Shown here: positions 35,973-45,475 of the stretch, in pieces | How positions within the stretch are numbered: the first letter of the stretch is position 1 | Layout of the letters: each line of letters opens with the position of its first letter | Position numbers and translations under genes: made by a program | NCBI GenBank assembly: GCA_965115885.1 | Contig: OZ220479.1 | Location: 1,240,001-1,304,000, forward strand | DNA length: 64,000 nucleotides | Source: BD2-11 sp965115885 | GTDB lineage: Bacteria > Gemmatimonadota > Gemmatimonadetes > Longimicrobiales > Gaopeijiaceae | Direction of reading: 5' to 3' | Notes under the pieces: model-generated | Databases searched by the model: none | Told to the model about the DNA's origin: nothing | The model's input: only the letters and a program-made list of their open reading frames with translations

Positions 35973-37769
35973 ATGAACCCGAGACGTTCGCCCTCCCTGC
36001 ATGCGGGACTGGTTCAGATGAAGCCGCGCAAGGGAGACGCGGACGCCAATCTCGAGAAGATCCGAACCCTCGTCGCCGAGGACGGCGGCGCCCACGACCT
36101 CCTCGTCTTTCCCGAGACCTGTCTCACCGGGTACTTCCTGCAGGGGGCGACCGCGGAGCTCGCATTCGGCGCCGCCGAGGTGGCGGACATGCTGGGCCCC
36201 GCGCCCGAAGGCGGCCCGGACCTGGTGGTCGGGTTCTACGAGCGGCGCCGCCACGCGATCCACAACAGCGCCGGCTACTTCTCCGCGGACGGCGGCCGCT
36301 ACCTCCCGGTGCACGTCCACCGCAAGCTGTTCCTGCCCACCTACGGCCTCTTCGACGAGGCGCGCTTCGTCGAGCCGGGACGGGAGCTGCGCGCCTTCGA
36401 CACGCCGCTGGGCCGCATGGGGATGCTGATCTGCGAGGATCTCTGGCACTCGCTGACCGGCACCGTGCTCGCCTTGGACGGGGCCGAGGTCGTCCTGGTG
36501 CCCAGCGCTTCGCCGGCGCGCGAATTCGCCGCGGGACGCGACCGACCCGCGAGCGTCCGCCGCTGGGACCCGGTCGTGGAGGGGCCGGCGACGGAGCACG
36601 GCGTCTTCGTTCTGGTCAGCCAGCTGGTGGGGTCGGAGGGCGGCAAGCTCTTCGCCGGCGGATCGGTGGCGGTCGCCCCGGACGGCGCCACGCTCGCGCG
36701 CGCCCCGCTCTTCGAGGAACGGGTCGCGACGGCGGTCCTGGATCGCTCCGCCATCGGCCGGCACCGGTTCCGATCCCCGTTGCTCTCCGATCTGAAGCAG
36801 CGGCTGCCCGATCTGCGCGAGGCGCTGGCGCGCGCCGGGCGGAGGCGGGTCGGCGGGGCTCCGGATCCGCAGGACGGACGTCCGGTCCCCGGGGCCGCGG
36901 CGTCCGCGCTCCCACGCCGGGCCGCGGCCCGGCGTCCGGTCCCGGGCGACGCCTCGCCGCTCGAGCTGAACCTGGAGCTCGTCGAACGCGCGCTGGTCGA
37001 GTTCGTCCGCGAGGAGGTCGTGCGCCGACGCGGATTCGACAAGGTCGTGATCGGCGTGTCGGGAGGCGTCGATTCCGCGGTGTCGCTCTACTTGGCGGTG
37101 CGCGCGCTCGGCCCGGACAAGGTCACCGGACTGCGGCTGCCGTACGCCACCTCCTCGCCCGAGAGCTTGGAGCACGCCGCCCTGGCGCTCGAGGCGACCG
37201 GCGCGGCCTGCCGCACCCTGGACATCACGGCTTCCGTGGACGACTACGTCGCGCGTCACGAACCCGGCATCGGCCCGCTGCGCCGCGGCAATCTCGCCGC
37301 CCGCTTCCGGGCCTTGGTCATCTTCGACCAGTCGTCGCTTCTCGAAGCGCTCCCGCTCGGGACCGGGAACAAGAGCGAGCGGCTGCTCGGCTACTACACT
37401 TGGCACGCCGACGACTCGCCCCCGGTCAACCCTCTGGGCGATCTGTTCAAGACCCAGGTGTGGGCGCTCGCGCGCCACCTGGGCGTTCCCGCCGAGATCG
37501 TCGAGAAGCCCGCCAGCGCCGACTTGGTGCGGGGCGTCCACGATCACGACGAGCTGGGGATCCGCTATCGGGACGCGGACCCGATCCTGCACTGGCTCCT
37601 GCGCGGCCACTCGCCTTCCGAACTGGTGCGGAACGGATTCGACGCGTCCGAGGTCGAGATCGCCCGGAGCCGGTTGGACGCGACCCACTGGAAGCGGGCG
37701 CTGCCCACGGTCGCGGTGCTTTCCTCCACGGCGATCGGGGAATCGTACCTGAGGCCGGTGGACTACTGA
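35973..37769 (+). CDS. nadE: NAD+ synthetase with N-terminal nitrilase (glutaminase) domain
   Basis: 598 residues. The N-terminal nitrilase domain has the Glu48-Lys118-Cys154 triad (FPETCLTGY, HRKLFLPTYG, LICEDLWHS), which releases ammonia from glutamine. An Arg/Pro-rich linker at about 285-330 leads to the synthetase domain with P-loop SGGVDS at 363-368 and the GTGNKSE motif. The product is NAD from deamido-NAD, the last step of NAD biosynthesis. The linker is longer and less ordered than usual. It is cytoplasmic, with its own start 67 bases after the preceding gene. Confidence 0.94.
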   Translation: MNPRRSPSLHAGLVQMKPRKGDADANLEKIRTLVAEDGGAHDLLVFPETCLTGYFLQGATAELAFGAAEVADMLGPAPEGGPDLVVGFYERRRHAIHNSAGYFSADGGRYLPVHVHRKLFLPTYGLFDEARFVEPGRELRAFDTPLGRMGMLICEDLWHSLTGTVLALDGAEVVLVPSASPAREFAAGRDRPASVRRWDPVVEGPATEHGVFVLVSQLVGSEGGKLFAGGSVAVAPDGATLARAPLFEERVATAVLDRSAIGRHRFRSPLLSDLKQRLPDLREALARAGRRRVGGAPDPQDGRPVPGAAASALPRRAAARRPVPGDASPLELNLELVERALVEFVREEVVRRRGFDKVVIGVSGGVDSAVSLYLAVRALGPDKVTGLRLPYATSSPESLEHAALALEATGAACRTLDITASVDDYVARHEPGIGPLRRGNLAARFRALVIFDQSSLLEALPLGTGNKSERLLGYYTWHADDSPPVNPLGDLFKTQVWALARHLGVPAEIVEKPASADLVRGVHDHDELGIRYRDADPILHWLLRGHSPSELVRNGFDASEVEIARSRLDATHWKRALPTVAVLSSTAIGESYLRPVDY

Positions 37770-38321
37770 ACCCACCCGGTCCTTCGCAGCCGCCGGATCG
37801 GCCTTGTCGGCACGGAGACCCCGTCGCGCGCGACCCGTTTCGGCTCCGACCCGTGGATCCGCGGCGCGACCGCCCGGGCCAGCTTCCCGGAAACCCTCGA
37901 TTTCCTTTCGCCGGCCCACCGGACGCCCACGCGGCCACGCCTCGCCGATCTCCTCCACCGCTTCCGAGCGCGTCGGCCGCGTGCCGAACCGTGCGCCCGC
38001 GTCGTCGCCGGCGGTTGCCCGGTACGGTTCGAGGCGCCGCGTTTCGGCGACCCTTGCGCTTGTCGATCGCGGTACCGGCGCAACGATTCCGAGGACGTCC
38101 GCCGCCGTCGGTCGGCCGTCGACGCCGCTCCGATCCGACCTCGCGCAGGCGCGGATCGTCCGCGAGCCGACCGAGCGCGGGAAGCCGTTGGCGCAGGCCG
38201 GCAACCCGCGGCCAGCATCCGCGCAGGCCACTGGCGTCGATGCATGCGCGTATCGCAGAACGGTCGGTCCGCGACGACGCTTGACACGAGGCCGCGTTTG
38301 AGTACCGTGCGTCGTCCCGTT
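37770..38321. other. 550-bp non-coding region upstream of the iron operon
   Basis: No supported gene. Frames on both strands are Arg/Pro/Ala-rich and lack ribosome sites. It may be an eroded gene, but no family could be recognised. It ends at a Fur-like operator. Confidence 0.5.
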
Positions 38322-38342
38322 GATTGAGAATGATTCTCAATC
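38322..38342. promoter_or_regulatory. Fur-box-like perfect palindrome
   Basis: Ten-bp arms GATTGAGAAT and ATTCTCAATC around a central G, the pattern of ferric-uptake-regulator operators (TGAGAATNATTCTCA core). It lies 36 bases before the start of the chelatase lipoprotein gene and within a GC-rich background, so chance is unlikely. A TTGACA at 38281 could be the -35 box, but the matching -10 is poor. Iron-dependent repression of the downstream operon is inferred. Confidence 0.85.
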
Positions 38343-38378
38343 GCATCCGAAAACCGACCTCTGCACGCGCGCACCCTC

Positions 38379-39347
38379 ATGCGAACCTCTCCGCGACGAT
38401 GGACGGCGGCCGCGGCGCTCGTATGCGCCGCCTCGGCATGCGCCACCCCCAACGGCGATATCCGCCGGCCGCCGCGAGCTCCCGAGTCTCCGCTCCGGGC
38501 GCCCGCCGAATCCTCCCCCGACCGCGCAGGTCTTCTCCTGATGGCGCACGGCGGGGGTCCGACGTGGGACGGCAGCGTCGGGGCCGCCGTAGCCGGTCTG
38601 CGCGACCGCATTCCGTTGGCCGTCGCCTTCGGCATGGCCGACCCCCGCACCCTTCAGGCGTCTTTGGATTCGCTCCACGAACGCGGCGCGAGCGCCGTGG
38701 CCGTGGTGCGGCTCTTCGTCTCGGGCGCTTCGTTCCTGCACCCCACCGAGTACCTTTTCGGACTGCGTTCCGACCCGCCGGCCCGCGCCATGATCGGTCA
38801 CCGAATGGTGAGCGGAGACGAACTCGCCCCGCTCCGCACCGACGCCCGCATTCTTCTGGACGGCGAAGGCCTCGCGGGCTCCGAAGAGGCCGCACGGATC
38901 CTCCTTGCCCGCGCCAACGCGAATGCGGACGTCCCCGAGGAGGCCGGGGTGCTGGTGGTCGCGCATGGAATGGGCGCCGAAGACGAGAATCGGGATCTGC
39001 TGGCCGCCATGGAAGACGCGGCGAGGGTCTTGCGATCGCACGGGTACGCCGAGGTGCGCGTCGCGACGCTCCGGGAGGATTGGGCCGCCGCGCGGGCAAC
39101 GGCGGAGCGGGACATCCGGGCGACCGTGGAGCGCATGGGCGAAGCGTACTCCAGCGTCCTGGTCGTTCCGTACCGCGTGTCCGGTTTCGGTCCGTACGCC
39201 GAAGTGCTCGAAGGGCTCGACTACGTGCCCACCGGCGGGCTGCTGCCGCATCCCCTGGTTGCCGAATGGATCGCCCGCAGAGCGACGTCGAGGCTCTGCG
39301 CGGCGGGGTTGCGGTCCCCGCTGGGGGCGTGCGATCCGGCGCCTTGA
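38379..39347 (+). CDS. CbiX-type chelatase lipoprotein
   Basis: 322 residues. Lipoprotein signal with Cys21 (AAALVCAASAC). Two tandem CbiX/chelatase half-domains follow, each opening with an AHG motif: LLLMAHGGG with His57 and VLVVAHGMG with His196. The second carries DENRDLLAAMEDAARVL and a SSVLVVPYRVSGFGPYAEVL segment. Class II chelatases insert Co or Fe into tetrapyrroles in the cytoplasm; here the lipid signal places it outside the inner membrane. With an HmuY-like protein and TonB receptor next to it and a Fur box before it, a role in tetrapyrrole capture or metal removal is more likely than cobalamin synthesis. Exported CbiK-type chelatases are known in Desulfovibrio. Function here is inference. 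Confidence 0.8.
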   Translation: MRTSPRRWTAAAALVCAASACATPNGDIRRPPRAPESPLRAPAESSPDRAGLLLMAHGGGPTWDGSVGAAVAGLRDRIPLAVAFGMADPRTLQASLDSLHERGASAVAVVRLFVSGASFLHPTEYLFGLRSDPPARAMIGHRMVSGDELAPLRTDARILLDGEGLAGSEEAARILLARANANADVPEEAGVLVVAHGMGAEDENRDLLAAMEDAARVLRSHGYAEVRVATLREDWAAARATAERDIRATVERMGEAYSSVLVVPYRVSGFGPYAEVLEGLDYVPTGGLLPHPLVAEWIARRATSRLCAAGLRSPLGACDPAP

Positions 39348-39409
39348 ACTCGATTCCGCCGTACCTCGAGCTCGAACCGATCCATCCCGTCGAATCGAAA
39401 GGATCCACG

Positions 39410-40480
39410 ATGACATCGCAAAGAACGCACATCGCTCGTCGCGCGTTGCTCGTTGCCGCCGCACCCGCGACCGTCCTCGCGGCCTGCGAGTCCGAGATCG
39501 CGGCTCCCCCGGAAGTCTTCGAAGAGGGCGTGATCGCCGTCGACGCCTCGTCTCCCATCGGGTTCTCGTACCTGAATCTCGACGACGGCGGGGCCCTGGT
39601 GACGCCTTCGGACCCCTCCGCTTCCACGGACTGGCACATGGCCTTCCGCCGTTTTTCGATTCGCCTGAACGGAGGCGTGGCGGGCCCCGGGTCGGTTTCC
39701 GGCTTCAATTCGGGGAACAACGGCGACTTGTCGGCCGAACAGGTCGCGGCCTTGACGGAACGGGACGGCGAGGCCGCGTTCCAAGCTGTCGCGGACGCCG
39801 ACGTTCCGGCTGCGACGTCCTTCGCGGAGGACGGCTTGGTGCCCGACCCCGGAGCTTCCTGGTTCCGGTTCGATCCCCGCGTCGGCACCGTCGTGGCCAA
39901 TCCCGGAGCGGCGTGGAAGGTGCGCGAGTCCTCGGGGCGCGGATACGCGGCGTTTCGAGTTTCCGCGATCGAAACGGAGGGGCGGCGGCCCGTCGGCGTC
40001 ACGGTCGAGTTCCGCAGGCACGATCCGAACGGCACCCTCGGCGCCGCGGAGAGCGTGGCCGTGGATCTGCGGTCCGGTCCGGCGTTCCTGAGCTTCGCCG
40101 ACGGTCCGGCGACGAACTCCGCCGGTTGCGGCTGGGACATCGGAGCGACCCCCGACTTCTCCATCGAAGTCAACGCGGACTGCGGAGCCGGAACCTTCCC
40201 GCTGGATGCGGCGGAGGACTTCACCGCGCTGACCGCGGCGGGCGACGCGCCGGACTACGCCGGTTTCCTTTCGTCCATCGGCGGCGTCTTCCCCGCGACC
40301 GTGGACGACGCCAGCGGCTTCTTCTGGTACAACATCCGGGAGAACAGCCGCATGTGGCCCACCTACAACGTCTTCCTGGTGCAGGCGGGTCGACGGGTCT
40401 ACAAGGTGCAGATCGTCGACTACTACGACGCGACTGGGACCTCCGGGCACCCGACGCTGAGGTATCGACGGTTGAGATGA
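39410..40480 (+). CDS. HmuY-like haem-binding lipoprotein
   Basis: 356 residues from ATG 39410, with AAAGGA upstream. Lipoprotein signal with Cys26 (VAAAPATVLAAC). The HmuY-like features are WHMAFRRFSIRLNGG, then at the C-terminus TYNVFLVQAGRRVYKVQIVD, YYDATGTSGHPTLRYRRL. HmuY proteins bind haem outside the outer membrane and hand it to a TonB receptor. Ligand residues are not certain. It overlaps the receptor gene by 4 bases (ATGA), so the two are translationally coupled. It is longer than classical HmuY, with an extra middle domain of about 150 residues. Confidence 0.8.
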   Translation: MTSQRTHIARRALLVAAAPATVLAACESEIAAPPEVFEEGVIAVDASSPIGFSYLNLDDGGALVTPSDPSASTDWHMAFRRFSIRLNGGVAGPGSVSGFNSGNNGDLSAEQVAALTERDGEAAFQAVADADVPAATSFAEDGLVPDPGASWFRFDPRVGTVVANPGAAWKVRESSGRGYAAFRVSAIETEGRRPVGVTVEFRRHDPNGTLGAAESVAVDLRSGPAFLSFADGPATNSAGCGWDIGATPDFSIEVNADCGAGTFPLDAAEDFTALTAAGDAPDYAGFLSSIGGVFPATVDDASGFFWYNIRENSRMWPTYNVFLVQAGRRVYKVQIVDYYDATGTSGHPTLRYRRLR

Positions 40481-42945
40481 CGCCCGCGCCCCGCAACGCC
40501 GCCGCCGCGGCGGTCTTTCTCGCCGCTTTCCTCCTCCTGGCGGCGGCGGGGGCGGCCGCGCAGTCGCAGGGCCGCGTCTACGATCGCGAATCGGGTTCGG
40601 CGATCGCCGGGGCTCGAGTGAACTGGCTCGCTGCGCCCGGGTCCGAGGGCTCCGCGTCCGCGGCGGCGTCGACCGCGAGGACGACGGATTCGCACGGGGT
40701 CTTCGAGGCCGTGCCCGCGTGGGGACCGGACGGCACCGTCGTCGTCGCTGCGCTCGGTTACCGTCGGCGGGCATTGGACCTGCGCGAAGCGGAGGCGAAC
40801 GGCTGGCGCATCGCCCTGGACCGCGATCCGCTTGCCGTGGACCCGGTCGTCGTCACCGCGGGGGGACGCGCGCGCCCTCGCTCGGAAGTCGCCATGCCGA
40901 TGGAGACGGTGGAGGCGGCCGAGATTCTCGGATCGGGAGCGCCCTCCGTCGACCGCCTGCTCGCCGAGTTGCCGGGGCTGCAGGCCACCGCCGGGGTTCC
41001 GACCGGGAGCAATCTCATGATTCGCGGAATCGGGGGCGCCCGGGTCCTCGTGCTGCTCGACGGCAAGCCGGCGCCCGGATCTCTCATCGAGAATCGCGAT
41101 CCGAGCCGCATGTCGCTTGCGGGTGTGGACCGCGTCGAGGTGGTGAAGGGCCCTCTGTCCTCGTTGTACGGATCCGATGCCCTGGGAGGGGTCGTCAACG
41201 TCGTCACGCGCGCTCCGGCCCCGGGATTCCGAGTCCGCGGCCGGGCCTTTTCCGGCACCGCCGGACGCCGACGGGCGGATGCGACCGCGAGCGGGGGCGG
41301 ACGGTTGAGATACCGGGCGACCGGGGCTTGGCGTCAGGAGGACGAGATGCCCGGCGCGCTCGCCGCCGCCGCCGCCGGGTTCGCACGCGTGTGGGACCTT
41401 CGCTCGGACCTGCGCTTCGACGCGGGCGAGGAATGGGGCTTGGGCGGAGGCATGAACTTCGTGCGGGAGCGGCAGAGGTGGCCGGTCGGCGGGGGCTTTT
41501 CGGGGTTCAACGACAACCGGGGCCTTTCGGGGTGGCTGGAAGCGCGGCGATCGGCCGGGCCCGGGGAATGGAAGGCCGCAGCGTTCGTCCAGGACTACGA
41601 GCACCTGTACCGAAGCGCCCGCGGCGACGCGCCCGTCGCGGGCGAAGACGACGCCCCCCAATGGGAGCGCGAGGCCAGAGCGGTCGGCGGCTACTCCGCC
41701 GTGCTGGGAAAGCACCGGTTCGATGCGGGGATCGAGACTTCGAGCCGGGACGTCAGGTCGCCGGACAAGTTGATCGAGGAGCGCGTCGGAGATGCGCAGA
41801 TGGCGCTCTTCGCCCAGGACGCGTGGCGACTGGGCGCCGCCACGCTCACCGGCGGCGCGCGCGTCACTTGGAACAGCCGCTGGGGATCGAACCTGTCCCC
41901 GACGATCGGATTGGTCCGCTCCGCAGGCGAGCGCTTTCACATGCGGGGAACGGTGGCCCGCGGTTTCCGGGCGCCCTCGTTCAAGGAACTGACTTGGCGC
42001 TTCGCGAACTTGGGAGCGGGATACGTGCTGCAGGGGTTTCCGGATCTGTTGCCGGAGCGCTCGTGGAACGTCTCCGGCGGTGTGGAGTGGAGGCCGCGCG
42101 AGGACGTGCGGATCGATGTCGAAGGCTACTGGAATCGGATCGACGATCTGATCGAGCCCGGGTTCGTGGGGAACACGCCCGGCGGGTTGCTCGTCTATTC
42201 GCCCCGCAACGTGTCGAACGTGACGACGCGCGGTTTCGAAGTCGGCGTGCGAGCCGTTTCCGGCTCGGGCGCCGTCGCCGCCGGATACGCCTATCTGGAC
42301 GCGCGCTCTTCCGGTTCGGGCACGCCCCTCGACCGTCGCCCGAAGCACTCGGCCCGCGTGCGAGGGTCTTGGACGTTCGCCGCGCCGACGCGGATGCGAC
42401 TCGACGTCACCGGACATCTGACCGGGGAGGCTCCCGTACTCGGCGCCGCCCGGAACGGCGAAAGCGCACGAACCGGCACGCAGGAGCGCTTCGTCGCGGT
42501 GGACGTCCACGCGTCGGTCGACGTGTGGCGGACTCTCGAGTTGATCGTCGGCGTCGACAACGTCCTCGACGCCCGTCCCGGCGGGTGGCAGGGGCGCGTC
42601 GAGCGCGGATTCCGCGTGGGCCTTGCGGTGAGGGAACCGTTCGGAAACTCGGATCGACGCCCGAAACCGCTGCCCGCGGCGGCGAGCGCCCGAGCCGGCG
42701 CGCGTTGCGCGGCGGACCGGCGGGAGGTCCGCGGGGCTACATCTCTCCGCGCGCCATGCGACGCAGCACCGTGTGCAGGATTCCCTGGTTCCGGTAGTAC
42801 TCGACGTCGACCGCCGAGTCCAGCCGCGCGATCGCCCGGAAGGCCACCGTCGAACCGTCTTCGCGCTCCGCCTCGACCGCGAGCGGCTCGTGCACGTCGA
42901 GGCCGTCGGCGATGCCCGAGACGCGAAGGACCTCGCGGCCGGTGA
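40477..42945 (+). CDS. TonB-dependent receptor of the HmuY/chelatase operon (probable haem receptor)
   Basis: 822 codons. Signal peptide (AAVFLAAFLLLAAAGAAA), a carboxypeptidase-like N-terminal domain (GRVYDRESGSAIAGARV), plug (NLMIRGIGGARVLVLLDGKP and VDRVEVVKGPLSSLYGSDAL) and barrel ending VERGFRVGLAVREPF near codon 725. A receptor should stop there with the terminal phenylalanine, but the frame runs about 95 codons further as Arg/Pro/Ala-rich sequence antisense to aconitase. The native stop appears lost by point change or frameshift, or the tail is tolerated. The HmuY partner and Fur box point to haem or an iron chelate as cargo. Confidence 0.88.
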   Translation: MTPAPRNAAAAAVFLAAFLLLAAAGAAAQSQGRVYDRESGSAIAGARVNWLAAPGSEGSASAAASTARTTDSHGVFEAVPAWGPDGTVVVAALGYRRRALDLREAEANGWRIALDRDPLAVDPVVVTAGGRARPRSEVAMPMETVEAAEILGSGAPSVDRLLAELPGLQATAGVPTGSNLMIRGIGGARVLVLLDGKPAPGSLIENRDPSRMSLAGVDRVEVVKGPLSSLYGSDALGGVVNVVTRAPAPGFRVRGRAFSGTAGRRRADATASGGGRLRYRATGAWRQEDEMPGALAAAAAGFARVWDLRSDLRFDAGEEWGLGGGMNFVRERQRWPVGGGFSGFNDNRGLSGWLEARRSAGPGEWKAAAFVQDYEHLYRSARGDAPVAGEDDAPQWEREARAVGGYSAVLGKHRFDAGIETSSRDVRSPDKLIEERVGDAQMALFAQDAWRLGAATLTGGARVTWNSRWGSNLSPTIGLVRSAGERFHMRGTVARGFRAPSFKELTWRFANLGAGYVLQGFPDLLPERSWNVSGGVEWRPREDVRIDVEGYWNRIDDLIEPGFVGNTPGGLLVYSPRNVSNVTTRGFEVGVRAVSGSGAVAAGYAYLDARSSGSGTPLDRRPKHSARVRGSWTFAAPTRMRLDVTGHLTGEAPVLGAARNGESARTGTQERFVAVDVHASVDVWRTLELIVGVDNVLDARPGGWQGRVERGFRVGLAVREPFGNSDRRPKPLPAAASARAGARCAADRREVRGATSLRAPCDAAPCAGFPGSGSTRRRPPSPAARSPGRPPSNRLRAPPRPRAARARRGRRRCPRREGPRGR

Positions 42946-45475
42946 GCCCGAGCGTTCGCACCCCCTCTCCCTCCTCGAACTGCAGCGGCAACACCCCCAT
43001 GCCGACCAGGTTCGAGCGGTGGATGCGCTCGTAGCTTTCGGCGATCACCGCGCGCACGCCGAGCAGGCGGGTTCCCTTGGCGGCCCAGTCCCGCGAGCTG
43101 CCGGTCCCGTACTCCTTGCCCGCCAGCACCACCAGAGGCGTGTCCTCCGTCCGGTAGCGCATCGCGGCGTCGTAGATCGGCATCGTCTCGCCCGTGGGAT
43201 GGTGCACCGTGTAGCCGCCCTCGATGCCGTCCAGCAGCAGATTGCGGATGCGCACGTTGGCGAAGGTCCCGCGCATCATCACTTCGTGGTTGCCGCGCCG
43301 GGAGCCGAAAGTGTTGAATTCCCACGGCTTCACCCCCGAGTCCTGCAGGAACGCGCCTGCGGAACCGTCGCGCGGGATGGCGCCCGCCGGGGAGATGTGG
43401 TCGGTGGTCGTGGTGTCGCCGAGCACCGCCAGCACCCGGGCGCCTTCGATGTCCGCGGGCGCCTCCGCTTCCGGACTCATCCCCTGGAAGAAGGGAGGTT
43501 CGCGGATGTAGGTCGATTCCGGATTCCAGTCGTAGAGTCCGCGCGAGGCGTTCGTCTGCGCCAACGACTTCCACAGGTCGTCGCCCTCGAACACCTCCGC
43601 GTAGCGGCGTTCGTACATCTCCGGGCGGAGCGCGCTCCGGATGGTGTCGCGGATCTCCTCCGAGGTCGGCCAGACGTCGGCCAGGAAGACGGGCTCGCCG
43701 TCGGATCCGGTGCCCAGCGGCTCCTTCCCGAAGTCGACGTCGATGCGGCCCGCGAGCGCGAAGGCGACCACGAGGATCGGCGAGGCCAGATAGTTGCCCC
43801 GGACCTGCTGGTGGATGCGCGCCTCGAAGTTGCGGTTGCCGCTCAGGGCCGAGGTCACCACCAGCCCCCGGTTCCTGACCGCCGAGACGATGGCTTCCGG
43901 GAGCGGCCCGCTGTTGCCGATGCAGGTGGTGCAACCGTATCCCACCACGTTGAAGCCCAGCGCGTTCAGGTGGCGGGTGAGGTCGGCGGCGTCCAGGTAG
44001 TCGCTCACCACCTTCGACCCCGGCGCCATGCTGGTTTTGACCCAGTGGGGCACGGCGAGGCCGCGCTCCGCCGCGTTCCGGGCCAGGAGCCCGGCGCCGA
44101 CCATCACCGAGGGGTTGGAGGTGTTAGTGCAGCTGGTGATGGCCGCGATCGCCAGGGTGCCGTCCGCGATCCGGGCGGGCCCGGATTCGAGTTCGACCTC
44201 CACGCTGCGCCGGTCTCCGTCCGCGGCGGCCGCCCCGTCTCCGTTGGTCGACGGGAGGCCCGGGCGCAGCCCCGGGAGGTCCCGCCGGAAGCTCGAGCGC
44301 AGCTCGGTCAGCGCGATGCGGTCCTGCGGTCGCCTCGGCCCCGCCACCGAGGGTTCGACCGCGGAGAGGTCGATCTCCAGCCGCGCCGTGTACTCGGGAT
44401 CGGGGGTGTCGTCGGTGCGGAAGAGTCCCTGCGCCTTGGCGTAGCGCTCCACCCGCTCCACCACCGAGGCGGGACGCCCGGTGCCGCGCAGGTAGTCGAG
44501 GGTGCCGTCGTCCACGGGGAAGAAGCCGATGGTGGCTCCGTACTCGGGCGACATGTTGGCGATGGTGGCGCGGTCGGCCAGCGAGAGGCTCGAGAGCCCC
44601 GCCCCGAAGTACTCCACGAAGCGGCCCACCACGCCGTAGGCGCGCAGCTTCTCGGTCACCGCGAGCACCAGGTCGGTGGCGGTCGCGCCCTCCCGCAGCG
44701 CGCCGGTGAACTTCACGCCCACCACCTCCGGCAGGAGCATGTAGTAGGGTTGCCCGAGCAACACGGCTTCGGCCTCGATGCCGCCGACCCCCCAGCCCAC
44801 GACCCCCAGCCCGTTGATCATGGTGGTGTGCGAGTCCGTGCCCACCAGCGTGTCGGGACAGGCGACCCAGACGTCGCCCTGCCTGCGGCGCTCCACCACG
44901 GGGGCGAGGTACTCCAGGTTCACCTGGTGCACGATGCCCGTGCCCGGGGGCACCGTGCGGAAGTTGCGGAAGGCGTCCTGGGCCCAGCGAAGGAGGGCGT
45001 AGCGCTCCCGATTGCGCTCCATCTCGCGCTCGACGTTGCGGCGGTACGCCGTGTCCGAACCGAAGTAGTCCACCTGCACCGAATGGTCGATGACCAAGTC
45101 GGCGGGCACCACCGGGTTGATGCGCTCGGGGTCTCCTCCCAGCGCCGCGATGCCCGACCGCATGGCGGCCAGATCCACGACCGCGGGCACGCCCGTGAAG
45201 TCCTGAAGCACTACCCGCGTGGGCAGGAAGGGCACGTTGGCGCCGGCGTTGGTCGGACTCCATGCCGCCACCGCGCGCACGTCCTCCTCGCTCACGTACC
45301 CTCCGCCGACGCCTCGGAGCGCGTTCTCGAGCAGGATGCGGATGGAGAAGGGAAGGCGGTCGAGGGAAGCGATCCCCTGCTCCTCGAGCGCTCCGAGGCG
45401 GTGGAACGAGGTTTGGCCCTCGCTCAGGTTCAGGGTGGCGAGCGAGTCGAAGGCGTTGTTCGGAGAAGATTTCAC
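42737..45475 (-). CDS. acnA: Aconitate hydratase (AcnA type)
   Basis: 912 residues, full length for AcnA. 4Fe-4S ligands are visible: SCTNTSNPSVM gives the first Cys, and GYGCTTCIGNSG the other two. Substrate motifs GTDSHTTMINGLGVVGWGVG and KEYGTGSSRDWAAKGT are intact. It interconverts citrate and isocitrate in the TCA cycle, and AcnA apo-protein can bind RNA when iron is low. The 3' end overlaps the convergent TonB receptor frame by about 210 bases. Placement tail-to-tail with an iron operon is suggestive but may be chance. Confidence 0.96.
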   Translation of the reverse strand: MKSSPNNAFDSLATLNLSEGQTSFHRLGALEEQGIASLDRLPFSIRILLENALRGVGGGYVSEEDVRAVAAWSPTNAGANVPFLPTRVVLQDFTGVPAVVDLAAMRSGIAALGGDPERINPVVPADLVIDHSVQVDYFGSDTAYRRNVEREMERNRERYALLRWAQDAFRNFRTVPPGTGIVHQVNLEYLAPVVERRRQGDVWVACPDTLVGTDSHTTMINGLGVVGWGVGGIEAEAVLLGQPYYMLLPEVVGVKFTGALREGATATDLVLAVTEKLRAYGVVGRFVEYFGAGLSSLSLADRATIANMSPEYGATIGFFPVDDGTLDYLRGTGRPASVVERVERYAKAQGLFRTDDTPDPEYTARLEIDLSAVEPSVAGPRRPQDRIALTELRSSFRRDLPGLRPGLPSTNGDGAAAADGDRRSVEVELESGPARIADGTLAIAAITSCTNTSNPSVMVGAGLLARNAAERGLAVPHWVKTSMAPGSKVVSDYLDAADLTRHLNALGFNVVGYGCTTCIGNSGPLPEAIVSAVRNRGLVVTSALSGNRNFEARIHQQVRGNYLASPILVVAFALAGRIDVDFGKEPLGTGSDGEPVFLADVWPTSEEIRDTIRSALRPEMYERRYAEVFEGDDLWKSLAQTNASRGLYDWNPESTYIREPPFFQGMSPEAEAPADIEGARVLAVLGDTTTTDHISPAGAIPRDGSAGAFLQDSGVKPWEFNTFGSRRGNHEVMMRGTFANVRIRNLLLDGIEGGYTVHHPTGETMPIYDAAMRYRTEDTPLVVLAGKEYGTGSSRDWAAKGTRLLGVRAVIAESYERIHRSNLVGMGVLPLQFEEGEGVRTLGLTGREVLRVSGIADGLDVHEPLAVEAEREDGSTVAFRAIARLDSAVDVEYYRNQGILHTVLRRMARGEM

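Noticed and set aside
37763..38346. Genes in the 550-bp region before the Fur box, on either strand
   Set aside because: Frames are Arg/Pro/Ala-rich, lack ribosome sites and match no family I know.
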